Shown here piece after piece: positions 6,195-6,644 of a DNA stretch of 6,644 nucleotides. Source of the DNA: WLMZ01 sp037139095 (lineage in GTDB: Bacteria > Actinomycetota > Acidimicrobiia > Acidimicrobiales > Ilumatobacteraceae); the NCBI GenBank assembly GCA_037139095.1, contig JBAXHD010000080.1, forward strand, positions 1 to 6,644. The letters run 5' to 3'. A program made the position numbers and the translations under genes. Under the pieces are notes generated by a model. It had not been told where the DNA came from and searched no databases. It saw nothing but the letters and a program-made list of their open reading frames with translations. Each line of letters begins with the position of its first letter. Positions within the stretch are counted from its first letter, which is position 1.

Positions 6195-6629
6195 ATGGAT
6201 CAGCCCGTCAGAGAACCGATGAAGGCCCGCAAGCGTGTCGTAATGATTGCTCACGACAACCGCAAGAAAGACATGCTCAACTGGGCCACGTTCAATGTGA
6301 ACACGCTCGCCCGCCACGACCTCTCGGCCACGGGGTCCACGGGCAAACTGCTCGCCGACAATCTGGGGCTGCCCATCCACCGCTATCTCAGCGGTCCGCT
6401 CGGCGGCGATCAGCAGATTGGTGCGGCTATTGCTATGGGCCAACTTGATCTCGTGATCTTCTTCTGGGATCCGCTCGAGCCCCAACCGCACGATGTCGAC
6501 GTAAAGGCACTGCTGCGCATCGCTGTTGTGTACAACACCCCAATGGCATGCAATCGCTCGACCGCCGACTTCTTGCTCACGAGTCCGTTGATGGGCGAAA
6601 CGTATTCACCCTTCGCTCACATCGACTGA
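6195..6629 (+). CDS. mgsA: Methylglyoxal synthase
   Basis: Converts dihydroxyacetone phosphate to methylglyoxal and phosphate in the cytoplasm, opening a bypass of lower glycolysis when phosphate is short or sugar phosphates pile up. 144 residues, a normal length (E. coli 152). Family motifs are intact: AHDNRKK (19-25; H20 and D21 match E. coli H19/D20), phosphate-binding ATGSTG (45-50), LSGPLGGDQQ (65-74) with the catalytic base D72 (E. coli D71), FFWDPL (89-94), PHDVDVKALL (98-107) with H99 and D102 (E. coli H98/D101), and STADF (122-126). The C-terminus ends soon after and lacks the longer tail of the E. coli enzyme. Start: the ATG at 6195 is chosen for the TACGCT box 6 nt upstream; a second Met at 6219 would also keep the whole domain. 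The gene is 29 nt downstream of the P450 gene on the same strand; read-through is possible, but no metabolic link is evident. Confidence 0.95.
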   Translation: MDQPVREPMKARKRVVMIAHDNRKKDMLNWATFNVNTLARHDLSATGSTGKLLADNLGLPIHRYLSGPLGGDQQIGAAIAMGQLDLVIFFWDPLEPQPHDVDVKALLRIAVVYNTPMACNRSTADFLLTSPLMGETYSPFAHID

Positions 6630-6644
6630 CCACACCACCCAGCA

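Noticed and set aside
1..6644. A multi-gene novel system such as defence, toxin-antitoxin, phage or biosynthetic cluster
   Set aside because: Genes alternate in strand, have separate promoters and unrelated functions, and no nuclease, toxin, integrase, transposase, repeat array or RNA gene was found.

Overview
The window looks like ordinary chromosome from a moderately high-GC actinobacterium. Two things suggest this. The protein types are an actinobacterial-style acyl-CoA ligase with an 'NVYCSEVE' A8 region and a Pro/Ala-rich insertion, a soluble class I P450, and a small Cys-pair lipoprotein. Two genes also start directly 6 nt after a TANNNT box, the actinobacterial leaderless pattern. An Acidimicrobiia-like source is my best guess, by resemblance only; no rRNA or marker gene is present to prove it.

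Layout, left to right: (1) an unresolved left edge (1-86); (2) a small beta-barrel-like hypothetical protein on + (96-596), apparently leaderless; (3) a class I adenylate-forming acyl-CoA ligase on - (609-2321), convergent with the previous gene across a 12-nt gap; (4) a 139-nt divergent intergenic region holding a perfect 7-3-7 inverted repeat (2406-2422); (5) a small secreted lipoprotein on + (2461-2916); (6) a large BNR/Asp-box sialidase-like protein with a C-terminal LamG/concanavalin-like domain on - (2953-4920), without a signal peptide; (7) a 66-nt divergent promoter region; (8) a cytochrome P450 on + (4987-6165); (9) methylglyoxal synthase mgsA on + (6195-6629), 29 nt downstream of the P450 but with its own leaderless -10 box.

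Functionally this is a mosaic of single-gene units in alternating orientation, not one pathway. The acyl-CoA ligase and P450 fit lipid, steroid or aromatic catabolism in general, the sialidase-like protein fits glycan handling, and MgsA is a methylglyoxal bypass from dihydroxyacetone phosphate. I see no mobile element, CRISPR, tRNA/rRNA, defence locus or phage signature. I do not find a convincing previously undescribed system. The most useful leads are the dyad between the ligase and lipoprotein genes, the atypical sialidase-like protein, the altered P450 I-helix and heme-loop residues, and the repeated leaderless start architecture.
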